DNA from: Paenibacillus pabuli NBRC 13638
GTDB taxonomy: Bacteria > Bacillota > Bacilli > Paenibacillales > Paenibacillaceae
Assembly (NCBI RefSeq): GCF_001514495.1
Contig: NZ_BCNM01000003.1
Location: 310,001-374,000 of the forward strand
Direction of reading: 5' to 3'
Length of the DNA stretch: 64,000 bases
In this document: positions 32,832-41,928 of the stretch, one piece after another
Layout: each line of letters begins with the position of its first letter
How positions within the stretch are numbered: the stretch's first letter is position 1
Notes under the pieces: model-generated
Told to the model about the DNA's origin: nothing
Databases searched by the model: none
Seen by the model: the letters and a program-made list of their open reading frames with translations, nothing else
Program-made: the position numbers and the translations under genes

Positions 32832-35531
32832 TTATTTCCCGGATGGAGTTCCGATATTCACACTGCCTGTCAGGCGGATATCATCGGATGCACTGCCGAC
32901 ATAAACCTGTACTTTACCCTTAGGCATTACCCATTTATGCGATGTTTCATCCCAATAAGACAGCGCCGTACGATCAAGTTGAACTTTGACGCGTTGTTGC
33001 TTGCCTGCCTTAAGATCGACCTTAGCCCATCCTGCTAGTTGCTTCTTCGGTGTCTCCACCTTGGTTGGCAAGCTGCCGACGTAGACCTGTACAACTTCTG
33101 CACCGGAGCGTTTGCCCGTATTACGCAAGTTGAGAGACACTTCTACCGTCGCTTGATCACCTTTGCCTGTATTTTTCACATGCAGGTTGCGATAGTTGAA
33201 ATTGGTATAAGACAATCCATGTCCAAAAGCAAATGCTGGTGTCATATTTTCTTTGTCATACCCTTTGTACCCTACAAAGATACCTTCAGAATAACTTCCC
33301 ACGCCGTTTACACCCGGGAATTGATCCGCTGTAGATACCGGAGTCTGTGAATCGTCTGACGGGAACGTCACTGGCAGTTTACCAGATGGATTTACATCAC
33401 CGAACAGAACACGTGCCACCGCGTTACCTTGTTCCTGACCTGCATACCAGGCTTGAACAATGGCTGGCACTTCCTTCTGCCAAGAATCCATTTCAACCGC
33501 ACGACCGCTCATTTGTACCACAATCGTTTTCGGATTCGCTGCCGCTACCTTGCGGATCAGCTGCTCCTGGTTGTTCGGCAGTTCCAGATCGGAACGGTCA
33601 ACATATCCTTCGCTGTCATACGTACGTGTGACCACGACAGCGACATCGGATTTTTTAGCCAGCTCAACCGCTTTTTGCATCTTGGCATCCACTGCATCTT
33701 CTGGAGCTTCCCAGCCAAAACGAACCTGGGCTCCCATATCATGATTGGTTTGTACCGGGAAATCTGTACGATATTCAATCCGAATATTATGGGACTCGCC
33801 TTCTTTGAACGTGATTGCTTTCTCGGTTGTACTCAATGTTTCACCTTGATTGTTTACGAGCAGTTGGTCATCCACATACAATTTTGCAGAACCCAGACTG
33901 GTCAGAGACAGTTTGTAATCACCCGTTTTCGGTGCCGTAATGGAACCTGTCCAACGAGCGGACATTTTGCTATTAAACTTCGTTGGCGTCACCGGAAGCT
34001 TGGACGATTGTGCATTGAAACCTTCATAGTTGTAAAATCCAAGATTCATGTTCACCTGGTTATCCGTGCGAACCAGTTCAGGATTACCCTCCATGTCCTT
34101 GTTCGTCCAATATTCGGCATGCAGGCCGAATTCCGCATTGTCTTTACCACTTTCGTTAGCATTCGCTGGAGACAAGAGCGTGGATGGAACCGCGGACGGT
34201 CCGTTAAACGCATCTCCTGCCGAGATTGGATCGGTACCGGCTGCATATTGCACATCTACACCATTTCCTGCGCGGTTACGAATCCCTTCAAGCGGGCTCA
34301 CCGTATAGGTCGGATTAACGAGACTGCTACCGCCACCGGCTGCGGATGCGGTATCCGCATCGGGTCCGATCACTGCAATGGACTTCAGGTTTTTGCTCGA
34401 CAGTGGCAGCATGTTATCGTTATTTTGCAAGAGAACCATGCTCTCTTCCGCAAACTCACGTGCTTTAGCGCCATCTGCCTTCGCATTGATTTGTGTATTG
34501 GTTACTGGGTTATCGAACAGCCCTTTTTCGAACATTTGAAGCAAAATCCGTCTGACCTTCTCATCAATGGTTTGTTCGCTGACTTCACCTTTGTTCACGG
34601 CTTCAAGCAGCTTGCTTCCCCATTTGCCATAAGGTTCACCCGGTGTTTCCAGATCGAGCCCAGCATTCGCGGATTCCGCTGTACTGAAGTTGGCACCGTA
34701 GTCACTCATGACGAACCCTTCAAAGCCAAACTGGTCCTTGAGGACGTCCGTCAGCATCTCCTTGTTCTCACAAGCATATGTACCGTTCACCTGGTTAAAC
34801 GAACACATCGCCGAACCCAGATTCGCTTTTTCGACCATTGCCTGGAACGGACGTGCATAGACTTCCTGAATGGCACGCTCACTGGCTGTTGCATTGGTGG
34901 TGAAACGCTCCGTCTCCTGGTTATTCAGGATATAGTGCTTCGCAGTAGCAATAACCGGATTGCTTTGAATCCCATTCACATACGCTGCACCCATGCCGGA
35001 AGCCAGCAATGGATCTTCACCCAGGGACTCGAAGTTACGGGACCCCCATGGCGTACGCGCAATATCCAGCCCAGGGCCGAGGACTACGTTATGTGTTGTA
35101 TCATGTGCCTCCTGCCCAATCAGATCACCATATTTCTTGGCAAGATTGGTATCCCACGATGCCGCGAGGGCAATCGGTGCAGGCAGTGCTGTGGACTTTT
35201 TGTCCTGAACATCCGGGTTCGCAACCCGCACCCCTGCCGGTCCATCTGCCATCTGTAATGCCGGAATGCCAAGGCGCTCCAGTCCATCATTATAGAAACC
35301 ATAGTAGTTATTTACTTTACCGGTAACGAATCCGACTTTCTCCTCCAGCGTCATCGCTTTGAGCAGCAGTTCGGTACGTTCCTCCGCAGACAGTGACTTG
35401 TTCATCCATGGGCGTTCAGCCCCGGAATCCCCTTCTGCGGCGAAGGCGTTTAACGGCATGGCCGTTACCGCCACGATGATTAACAGCATAAACCATCGTT
35501 TGAGGAAAATCAGGTTAAGTCTTTTGTTCAT
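32832..35531 (-). CDS. Secreted GH3 beta-glucosidase with PA14 insert
   Basis: An 899-residue exported enzyme. Signal peptide about 1-32. The GH3 N-terminal barrel has the nucleophile Asp277 in GFEGFVMSDYGA and the substrate-binding LGPGLDIARTPWGSRNFESL. The GH3 C-terminal sandwich domain starts at ESMVLLQNNDNMLPL and is interrupted by a PA14-type beta domain (about 460-600, YWTNKDMEGNPELVR to VRFGWEAPEDAVDAK). A fibronectin-III-like domain ends the chain. It should release glucose from beta-glucan oligosaccharides. GAAGGAGAG precedes the ATG at 35531. A palindromic operator candidate lies 46 bp upstream. Confidence 0.92.
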   Translation of the reverse strand: MNKRLNLIFLKRWFMLLIIVAVTAMPLNAFAAEGDSGAERPWMNKSLSAEERTELLLKAMTLEEKVGFVTGKVNNYYGFYNDGLERLGIPALQMADGPAGVRVANPDVQDKKSTALPAPIALAASWDTNLAKKYGDLIGQEAHDTTHNVVLGPGLDIARTPWGSRNFESLGEDPLLASGMGAAYVNGIQSNPVIATAKHYILNNQETERFTTNATASERAIQEVYARPFQAMVEKANLGSAMCSFNQVNGTYACENKEMLTDVLKDQFGFEGFVMSDYGANFSTAESANAGLDLETPGEPYGKWGSKLLEAVNKGEVSEQTIDEKVRRILLQMFEKGLFDNPVTNTQINAKADGAKAREFAEESMVLLQNNDNMLPLSSKNLKSIAVIGPDADTASAAGGGSSLVNPTYTVSPLEGIRNRAGNGVDVQYAAGTDPISAGDAFNGPSAVPSTLLSPANANESGKDNAEFGLHAEYWTNKDMEGNPELVRTDNQVNMNLGFYNYEGFNAQSSKLPVTPTKFNSKMSARWTGSITAPKTGDYKLSLTSLGSAKLYVDDQLLVNNQGETLSTTEKAITFKEGESHNIRIEYRTDFPVQTNHDMGAQVRFGWEAPEDAVDAKMQKAVELAKKSDVAVVVTRTYDSEGYVDRSDLELPNNQEQLIRKVAAANPKTIVVQMSGRAVEMDSWQKEVPAIVQAWYAGQEQGNAVARVLFGDVNPSGKLPVTFPSDDSQTPVSTADQFPGVNGVGSYSEGIFVGYKGYDKENMTPAFAFGHGLSYTNFNYRNLHVKNTGKGDQATVEVSLNLRNTGKRSGAEVVQVYVGSLPTKVETPKKQLAGWAKVDLKAGKQQRVKVQLDRTALSYWDETSHKWVMPKGKVQVYVGSASDDIRLTGSVNIGTPSGK

Positions 35532-35576
35532 GTTGTAAGCTCTCCTTCTCTCTTGATCATTTTTCTTGTACACACG

Positions 35577-35594
35577 TTGTATACATGTACACAA
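35577..35594. promoter_or_regulatory. 18-bp palindrome, candidate operator for GH3 gene
   Basis: TTGTATACATGTACACAA is a palindrome with two asymmetric positions, of the size and TTGT...ACAA form used by GntR-family sugar repressors. It is 46 bp before the GH3 start, where binding would block transcription. A second partial match (CTTGTACAC) abuts it. Confidence 0.5.
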
Positions 35595-36103
35595 GGGAAT
35601 GCACACTGGCTTGTTCCCAGCCTTTCAAGCATTCAGGTAGTCCTGCACATGGCTTCCGAGACTGCAGCCCGTAACGAGGGCAGCAATTTCGCTTCCTAAC
35701 GATAGCCGACCTGCTTACTAATTACATCCCTCTAAATTTGGAAAAACGGCAAAATACACTGGCATAGTTCTTGAGAATCACTTCAATCACAGTTCCGGTA
35801 ACAATACAAGAAAACGAATTAATTACATTTTCGTAATATGAATCAAACAAAAAATTCACTTTTAAAAACAGTCGCATTGACCCAATCCTGATCAACCAAT
35901 TTATGCAATTAATTATCAGATTTAGAGAGGCCCAAGATTCATCTGGGTCCAAAGTCTATTTGAAACCGGATGCATGCCAATGTGAATTCAATTAGAAAAA
36001 ATGAAAGCAACCGAAGTCCCTATTAACAGGTACTCCGGCTATCCTAATTCATAAAATGAACAAAGGGGTTGTTCCTTATCATAAATAACGAACGGGGAAG
36101 TGA

Positions 36104-36135
36104 TAAAAGTCCCGCCCACATCGGAACGGGACTTT
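36104..36135 (-). terminator. Intrinsic terminator of the giant DUF4132-like gene
   Basis: A 9-bp stem (AAAGTCCCG/CGGGACTTT) with a TTTTA tail on the minus strand, about 40 bp after the stop. Confidence 0.8.
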
Positions 36136-36171
36136 CCATGAGTACACATTAAATTTATTGCATCTGATCTG

Positions 36172-39100
36172 TTAATTTTGCAATTGTGCCAGAATTTGTG
36201 GGTCCTTGATCTTCTTGTCTTCAGCCAATAACATCACTTTGGATAGAATCTCGGCCGTTCTTGGATCTTCATCAAGGAACGGCAGGAAGATTCTGCCCCG
36301 ATGCTGGCTGTGTACAGGTACGATGTGAAGTGCGCCCGTCGCCTGCTTGAACACATTACCGCTACCAAGATGAACGGCGTATTCGCCCAGTTCACCATCA
36401 ATTCGTGCGTAGTTTCCATCGAGATGTACGTTACCGACTTTCAACAGACGCAGTGACTCATTCACAATCACGTGACGCATCTCAATCGTGGTCAAGCTGG
36501 CTTCCGGATCTACTCCGCCAACATGTGCCATACTCACTACCAGATCGATATCACGCATGACTTCCGAGAAGAAGACCGGCGGTACATCTTTCAGCGCAAC
36601 AGGTTTGTAACTCTTCCGATCATAGAACTGCACTGTCTCCAGAGTAGGTGCTTCAGTATCTGCGGGTGAGAACCAGTCTGCCATGGCATAGAGATTGGCA
36701 ATCAGATTATGCTCATAGCTTACCTTTTGCAGCCCTTCCTCATAGCTGACTGTCCATTGACGTCCTTTAAGCAGAGCAACTGCTTTTTTCGGTTGAATCT
36801 GATAACCTGCATACCGACGGGATACGGTACCATTAGCCAGTTCATCCTCATTCGGAAGATAGAGTTCACGGAACACCTGCTTAAATGGCTGCCGTTCCTG
36901 GCGATTGAACAGATCCCGCTGGAATTCGCTCCAGGTTCCACCCAGGAACAGATGCAATGGATGTGCAATCAGCAGTTTATCCTGTTCCGTCAACGTTTGA
37001 ATTGAGCTCTCTGTACCCTCCGCATCTGGAGCAATAAGGCCACCCGAAGTGACATCGAAGCGTCCCAGCTTATCACCTGCCTGGAAAATAAGGGTGCGAA
37101 CCAGTGGACGAAGGACCGGATTCTGCATCAGATTGGCGATTTCCTCCCGTGTAAAGGAGGTTCCAGCTGTCATGGAACGCTCCAATTCCTGTCTTGCCCG
37201 GCGATACTGATCAACCAGATCGGACTTTAACTCCTTCAATTCGGTAATGTAACCCTCTTTTTTGAAGCGTGCAGGTACCGACTTGAGTATCTTCCCTTTA
37301 CTTACGATGACCAATTCCGGTTGACCTTCTTCATCGATGACCAATTGGGCTGTGGTGACGTCATCCAATTCACGCGGCTCAAAATAGGATTTCATCTCAT
37401 CCAGCTTGCGAGCTTCCATATCCCACATCAGCCGGGTAACATCCGCATACCCTGCATTCCTGGCAAGGTTGCCCAGCGCAATCTGTGATACCAGACCTTC
37501 ACTGGCACGGCGCTGTGCGCCAAACTGCTTGCTCTGCAGCAGAAACTTCTGAATGAAGTCGTACCGCTCGCGCAGATCCTGTTCCCTTTCTTCCGCAAAC
37601 GGAATCAGGCTGTAGGTCAACAAATGATCTTTGTTGCGCTTATTTTCCACAGACTCACGCATATCTTCAAGCTTCAGCTTCCCAAGTGCCGCATCAGCGA
37701 ACAATTGTGATCTGCGGTGGTTGGCTCCCCCGGAGATATACTTGGCACAATCGTACAGCAGATTGAACCGCTCCTCACCGACAGCCTCATACGCCTCCTC
37801 AAACCAGGCAATATCAAATGCGCCCTCGTTAAAGTCCTGAGGCGAGATTGGAGAATAATGCGCTACGATGGTTTCTTTTTCAGCAGTGAAACGTTCATTA
37901 ATATGGGCATGGAAGTACCAGGCTGCACTACGCAGACCTTCCCATCCGAGATGTTTCGCAACAATCTCCATCCATTGCGGCGCGTACATTGCGGCTTCCA
38001 GGAGCTTCTTCTCCTGAATGGGATGCTTCGCCAGCAATTGTCCCAGCAGCACTTCGTCCTCTCCATCACGTGGATGGCAAACCTGAATCAGATGGCTGAA
38101 CGTTTCTTTACGAGTTGTATCGTCACCGTAGCTGTAGATATATCCACGGACAAAAGTATCCTGATCCATGGCAGCAACGAGATGCACCCAATGCTCCATG
38201 CCTTCAATGCGCTCAAGCTTCATCGCCAAGGTACTTACTTCTGTGGAGAGCTCCCCTCGAGTCAACTCTATCTCCAGAATCCGTTCAACAACTGTTCTTC
38301 GCAGTTCTGCCAATACCGGCTTCTCCGCAATCCAGTCATTCCGACTGGATGTCAGTTCGCGAATAAACAGGGCACGTGACTCTCCCACAAGCAGCTGCTT
38401 GTAGACTTCCTGTGCATCAATAAAATCCAGTTCATAGGCACGCAGATAGTCGTTCAGAGAGAGGAAGGAGCTTCGGTGACTGTCTTTGTTTAACCTGTCG
38501 AATTGACACATAGTCTGGAAGTATCGCATGAAGCTGTTATCATCATGTACACGATCCCGCACAATATAGAACCATGGCCCAGACAAGAGATCAAGCATGC
38601 CCGATTCCTTTTCCATTTGCTCTTCAGGCATCATTTTCATCAGTGCATACAGTGTCCGTTCCGCGATTTCAAATGTATCTGATTTATCACTGTCCTCATA
38701 CATGGCCTCAATCAGCGTTCTTACCTGATCTTCGTAACGAAGTTCACTAACCATCTTTTTCATATCCTGAATGTACTGGAGCGGGTAGACTTCTTCGGCA
38801 AAATCCTTACGCCACCCTTCCAGCAGGCTGTGTTTCTCCAACTCATTGTAGTCATATACGTTGGAATAGTATCGATAATAATGATCCAGCTTCTTATTCA
38901 GATCCTCCATGCGGATCGTGAACAAAACTTGCAGCAGTTCCTTATTGTCCAGACCACTCTTACGGACATATTCCCCCCATATGTTATGGAGAGGGAACTG
39001 CTCCAATAATACAGCATCTTGCCGCTGATCATAAGGAATATAGACCATGGCGCGCAAAGTCGCACCTACCAGCAAGTTTTCTTTGTAGCCGGCGTAATAT

Positions 39101-41157
39101 TCAGCCTCATATTCATGGTCCCTGTGCTCATGCACCAGCTCATCCAAACCTTCAAGAAACCACTTTGCCTTTTCCAGCGAAAGGGTAAACAGGTCCTTCG
39201 GCTTGAATCCGCCAAGATCGCGTTCTTCATGGAGCAGTGGATTTTCCTCTGAAGGATCAAACAAGCCGAATCCATTCAACGCAGTATACCTGCTGGTCTG
39301 CTCGGTAAGTTTGTCCAGCAGCTTCTGCTCCTTGGCCGTTGGTGTCTTGATTAACGTTATCAATGACTGCATCTGCTCCTGCTGCTCCGAACGCTGTGGG
39401 TCTGCGGAGATTTCAGTGAGCAGCTCCAGCGCGCCCAAACGCTGTAGTTCACTTTTGGATTGCAGAAGACGTTTCAGCGATATAATCAGCTGATCTGTCG
39501 GCTGAAGTAACAGCACCTGGATAATTTTTTGACGCAGCGATCCCGTTTTCAGCTTGAGCAGCGCCTCCATTTGCAGCATCTCTTCGAGCGTCAGTGTTAA
39601 CAACCTGGCTTTGAGCAGAGCATTCTCACGGTTGTTCATACTCTTATCCGACAGACTGTCAAAAATAAACTGTCTTTGTACTTCATTCTCGGGATGATGG
39701 ACAAACTGGGACAACAATTCACCGCGTAAGTCCGGGCTTAGCTTGTCCTTGAGTGCAATGACCTCACCAAGCCATTCCGGGTCCATGTCATACGCGGCAA
39801 GGTACAGCATTTTTTTCACCACATCATCCGGATCGATCCGATATTGAACAAATTCAAGAACACCGGATGGTCCACCAGCCCCTCCCTGCGGAATATGGGC
39901 CAGCATTTGTTTGAACAGATCAAAGTCACGCCGACGCACGGCTTTATCTTCAAAAACAGACAGTGGCCAGATGTGGACACTACGTTGATTCTCCCCATTT
40001 TCAAAGCTCCAGTTAAACATGTACATGGCATCATAATTCTCAATGACCCAATGCAGCAACTCCAGATCCTGTACTTCAAGATACTGACGTGCCACATGCA
40101 ATCGCAATTCTCTGTTCTGGCTGTTCGCGAGCACGTATTGAGCAACAATCTGCTGATATACTTGTCCTTGATCCATGATCTGGATGACTTTTTGCTCCAA
40201 CTCATCCTCTTCAATGACAGCCGCTGCCCAGAGGCTAATGAACAACTCATTTGCATTGGCACTTTGCTGCCATTTCTCCCGAACCGCAGAATCCGTTAAT
40301 GCTTGATGAGCTTGTGTAATTAACTGAGCAGCAACACGCTGATTCGCCGCTTCAATTCCGATCCCTGTCCATACGCCAAGTGCCCTCACAACCGAACTGA
40401 ACCGAATCAGGTTGTTGTCGATGATTATTTTTAATATGTATATATACGCCTCAAGCGTACCTTCATCCATCCGTTCCACAATGCTTTGTCGCAGACCCTC
40501 TTGCAGTCTTGCCGCAACCAGCAATTCTCCAACCATCTGATAGGCATCGACTTGATCACTCATGAAGATCCCCTTAATCATCTCAGTTGTCAGCAATCCA
40601 TTCTGATTATCGCCGTAGATAATAGTATGCAGTGCCTGCTTCATATCTCCGGTTTCATGATCCAGTTCATAAGCTATGCAATCCGGCAAAACTGCTCTGA
40701 TCTCATGAAGATAATCAAATTTGTATTCCCGCAGTGACACATATTCGCTCAAAGAGAAGCCATGCATCTCCATACGGAACAAAGCAATCATTTTGCGAAG
40801 GACCTGTCCGATATGCTGTTCGGGATCGATTGTACGAAAGGGTCTTCGTTCATAATTTTTGCTATAAGGAAAATTCGCTGCACGCTCTGCAATATACCAG
40901 AATCTCGCCAAAAGTGGTTCACTAACCAGCTGACCCAGTACATCCAGCAGCGGGCGGAACAATGAAGTTTGCGTCTCAGCAGCCAGACGTTTCAATTGTT
41001 GTTCTGTATTCAAATAGGCCTTTTCGTCTTCGCGCAAATAGGTGAATCCTGCCATCTCTGCAACATAACCTGCGAGTTCCTGCTCTATACCATGCAGCGA
41101 TTTCACCTTTTCCTGCAAATCATTGTGATACTGTTGAACTTTATCATCCTGAGCCAT
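36172..41157 (-). CDS. Giant DUF4132-like protein
   Basis: A 1661-residue cytoplasmic protein with no signal peptide. The first two thirds are helical and HEAT/TPR-like (many L-rich helix pairs such as EEMLQMEALLKLKTGSLRQK). The C-terminal 500 residues have the DUF4132/DUF5724-type pattern with conserved strands YAGYQIQPKKAVALLKGRQW, YDRKSYKPVALKDVPPVFFS and LRLLKVGNVHLDGNYARIDG. GAGGAGGAG precedes the ATG at 41157. It follows a small gene by 23 bp and ends at a strong terminator, so the two form an operon. Related proteins often accompany MoxR-type ATPase or WGR genes, but none is present here. Function unknown. Confidence 0.75.
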   Translation of the reverse strand: MAQDDKVQQYHNDLQEKVKSLHGIEQELAGYVAEMAGFTYLREDEKAYLNTEQQLKRLAAETQTSLFRPLLDVLGQLVSEPLLARFWYIAERAANFPYSKNYERRPFRTIDPEQHIGQVLRKMIALFRMEMHGFSLSEYVSLREYKFDYLHEIRAVLPDCIAYELDHETGDMKQALHTIIYGDNQNGLLTTEMIKGIFMSDQVDAYQMVGELLVAARLQEGLRQSIVERMDEGTLEAYIYILKIIIDNNLIRFSSVVRALGVWTGIGIEAANQRVAAQLITQAHQALTDSAVREKWQQSANANELFISLWAAAVIEEDELEQKVIQIMDQGQVYQQIVAQYVLANSQNRELRLHVARQYLEVQDLELLHWVIENYDAMYMFNWSFENGENQRSVHIWPLSVFEDKAVRRRDFDLFKQMLAHIPQGGAGGPSGVLEFVQYRIDPDDVVKKMLYLAAYDMDPEWLGEVIALKDKLSPDLRGELLSQFVHHPENEVQRQFIFDSLSDKSMNNRENALLKARLLTLTLEEMLQMEALLKLKTGSLRQKIIQVLLLQPTDQLIISLKRLLQSKSELQRLGALELLTEISADPQRSEQQEQMQSLITLIKTPTAKEQKLLDKLTEQTSRYTALNGFGLFDPSEENPLLHEERDLGGFKPKDLFTLSLEKAKWFLEGLDELVHEHRDHEYEAEYYAGYKENLLVGATLRAMVYIPYDQRQDAVLLEQFPLHNIWGEYVRKSGLDNKELLQVLFTIRMEDLNKKLDHYYRYYSNVYDYNELEKHSLLEGWRKDFAEEVYPLQYIQDMKKMVSELRYEDQVRTLIEAMYEDSDKSDTFEIAERTLYALMKMMPEEQMEKESGMLDLLSGPWFYIVRDRVHDDNSFMRYFQTMCQFDRLNKDSHRSSFLSLNDYLRAYELDFIDAQEVYKQLLVGESRALFIRELTSSRNDWIAEKPVLAELRRTVVERILEIELTRGELSTEVSTLAMKLERIEGMEHWVHLVAAMDQDTFVRGYIYSYGDDTTRKETFSHLIQVCHPRDGEDEVLLGQLLAKHPIQEKKLLEAAMYAPQWMEIVAKHLGWEGLRSAAWYFHAHINERFTAEKETIVAHYSPISPQDFNEGAFDIAWFEEAYEAVGEERFNLLYDCAKYISGGANHRRSQLFADAALGKLKLEDMRESVENKRNKDHLLTYSLIPFAEEREQDLRERYDFIQKFLLQSKQFGAQRRASEGLVSQIALGNLARNAGYADVTRLMWDMEARKLDEMKSYFEPRELDDVTTAQLVIDEEGQPELVIVSKGKILKSVPARFKKEGYITELKELKSDLVDQYRRARQELERSMTAGTSFTREEIANLMQNPVLRPLVRTLIFQAGDKLGRFDVTSGGLIAPDAEGTESSIQTLTEQDKLLIAHPLHLFLGGTWSEFQRDLFNRQERQPFKQVFRELYLPNEDELANGTVSRRYAGYQIQPKKAVALLKGRQWTVSYEEGLQKVSYEHNLIANLYAMADWFSPADTEAPTLETVQFYDRKSYKPVALKDVPPVFFSEVMRDIDLVVSMAHVGGVDPEASLTTIEMRHVIVNESLRLLKVGNVHLDGNYARIDGELGEYAVHLGSGNVFKQATGALHIVPVHSQHRGRIFLPFLDEDPRTAEILSKVMLLAEDKKIKDPQILAQLQN

Positions 41158-41180
41158 TCCAATCTCCTCCTCGTCACGCT

Positions 41181-41600
41181 CTACCACAGACGCCCGGCAA
41201 GCATTGTAAAACGGATAAATACCACGTTATCGTCTTCTCGTAAAATGAGCGGCTCGTCCAGTCCCTGCAATTCTTCATCATTGAGAAACACTTTAAATAG
41301 CCCATCTTCATATGCGGTTACCGCTGTATCCATGGCACCTTCTACATTAGGAATCTCTTCATTGTAGATCGTGCCAAAGCCCACTTTGCCCGCTGTCCCC
41401 TGCTCCTGAATGTCCTCGGGCATCAGGTAGGCAAGCCATTCCGCATCATTTTTCCTGTCCTGAAGAGCCTTGATCTGCTGAGCGACTATGCTCCTAATAA
41501 GCTGTCTAAGCGTATCGGTTGTTTCCGGAAGTTCGGCAGCTTGTTTGGCAAGTATCGGCTTGCGTTTCCCCAGACTTTTCACCGTAATCCATACGTTCAC
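41181..41600 (-). CDS. Conserved hypothetical partner of the giant protein
   Basis: A 139-residue cytoplasmic protein starting MNVWITVKSLGKRKPILAKQ. It has a central helix (TLRQLIRSIVAQQIKAL) and a C-terminal beta-grasp-like pattern (VTAYEDGLFKVFLNDEELQG, then LDEPLILREDDNVVFIRFTM). The closing L-R-E-x-D-x-VVFIR-F is reminiscent of ubiquitin-like folds, but I cannot confirm this. It lies directly upstream of the DUF4132-like gene in one transcript, suggesting an obligate partner. Family not recognised. Confidence 0.65.
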   Translation of the reverse strand: MNVWITVKSLGKRKPILAKQAAELPETTDTLRQLIRSIVAQQIKALQDRKNDAEWLAYLMPEDIQEQGTAGKVGFGTIYNEEIPNVEGAMDTAVTAYEDGLFKVFLNDEELQGLDEPLILREDDNVVFIRFTMLAGRLW

Positions 41601-41928
41601 CGCTTTCCCTCCTATGTACTGCTTTACATTATATAGAAGCTTCTATCTGCCCAAATATCGATACTACCATGGAAAACTGAATCGAACTTAGGCATCAGCT
41701 TGTTTCATCCCACTCATAAATGCGTACATATGTGCCCCTCTCAAACATCATAACGAATATTCCAGCCATATTCATGGGCCATTCCTCATGTTTACGTGGA
41801 ACCTGGGAACTATTGCATTTCTACGTTTAATACGCAAAAAAAAGCCGCACGTTCCCATATAAATAGGGGAGCGCACAGCCGCCTAAGCTCTTCATCAGAT
41901 ACTCATCGTTCAGTTCAATTCGTATTAC
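41601..41928. other. Intergenic region before nasC end
   Basis: 328 bp holding the leader of the giant-protein operon and the nas operon terminator. No gene seen. Confidence 0.6.
41836..41880 (-). terminator. Intrinsic terminator of the nasBC operon
   Basis: A long GC-rich stem (GCCGCACGTTCCC paired with GGGGAGCGCACAGC through G-U pairs) and a run of eight T on the minus strand. Confidence 0.8.

Larger units (their letters stand above)
35532..36171. other. Intergenic region upstream of GH3 gene
   Basis: 640 bp. It holds the GH3 leader and the palindrome at 35577-35594 at the left and the terminator of the giant gene at 36104-36135 at the right. A 76-codon minus-strand frame at 35722-35952 has no ribosome binding site, and I do not call it. 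Confidence 0.6.

Noticed and set aside
33429-35258. 609-codon plus-strand frame
   Set aside because: It lies wholly antisense to the GH3 beta-glucosidase. Its translation is Cys/Arg/His-rich without domain features and it has no ribosome binding site.
35722-35952. 76-codon minus-strand frame
   Set aside because: Low-complexity AT-rich sequence without a ribosome binding site, between two strong genes.
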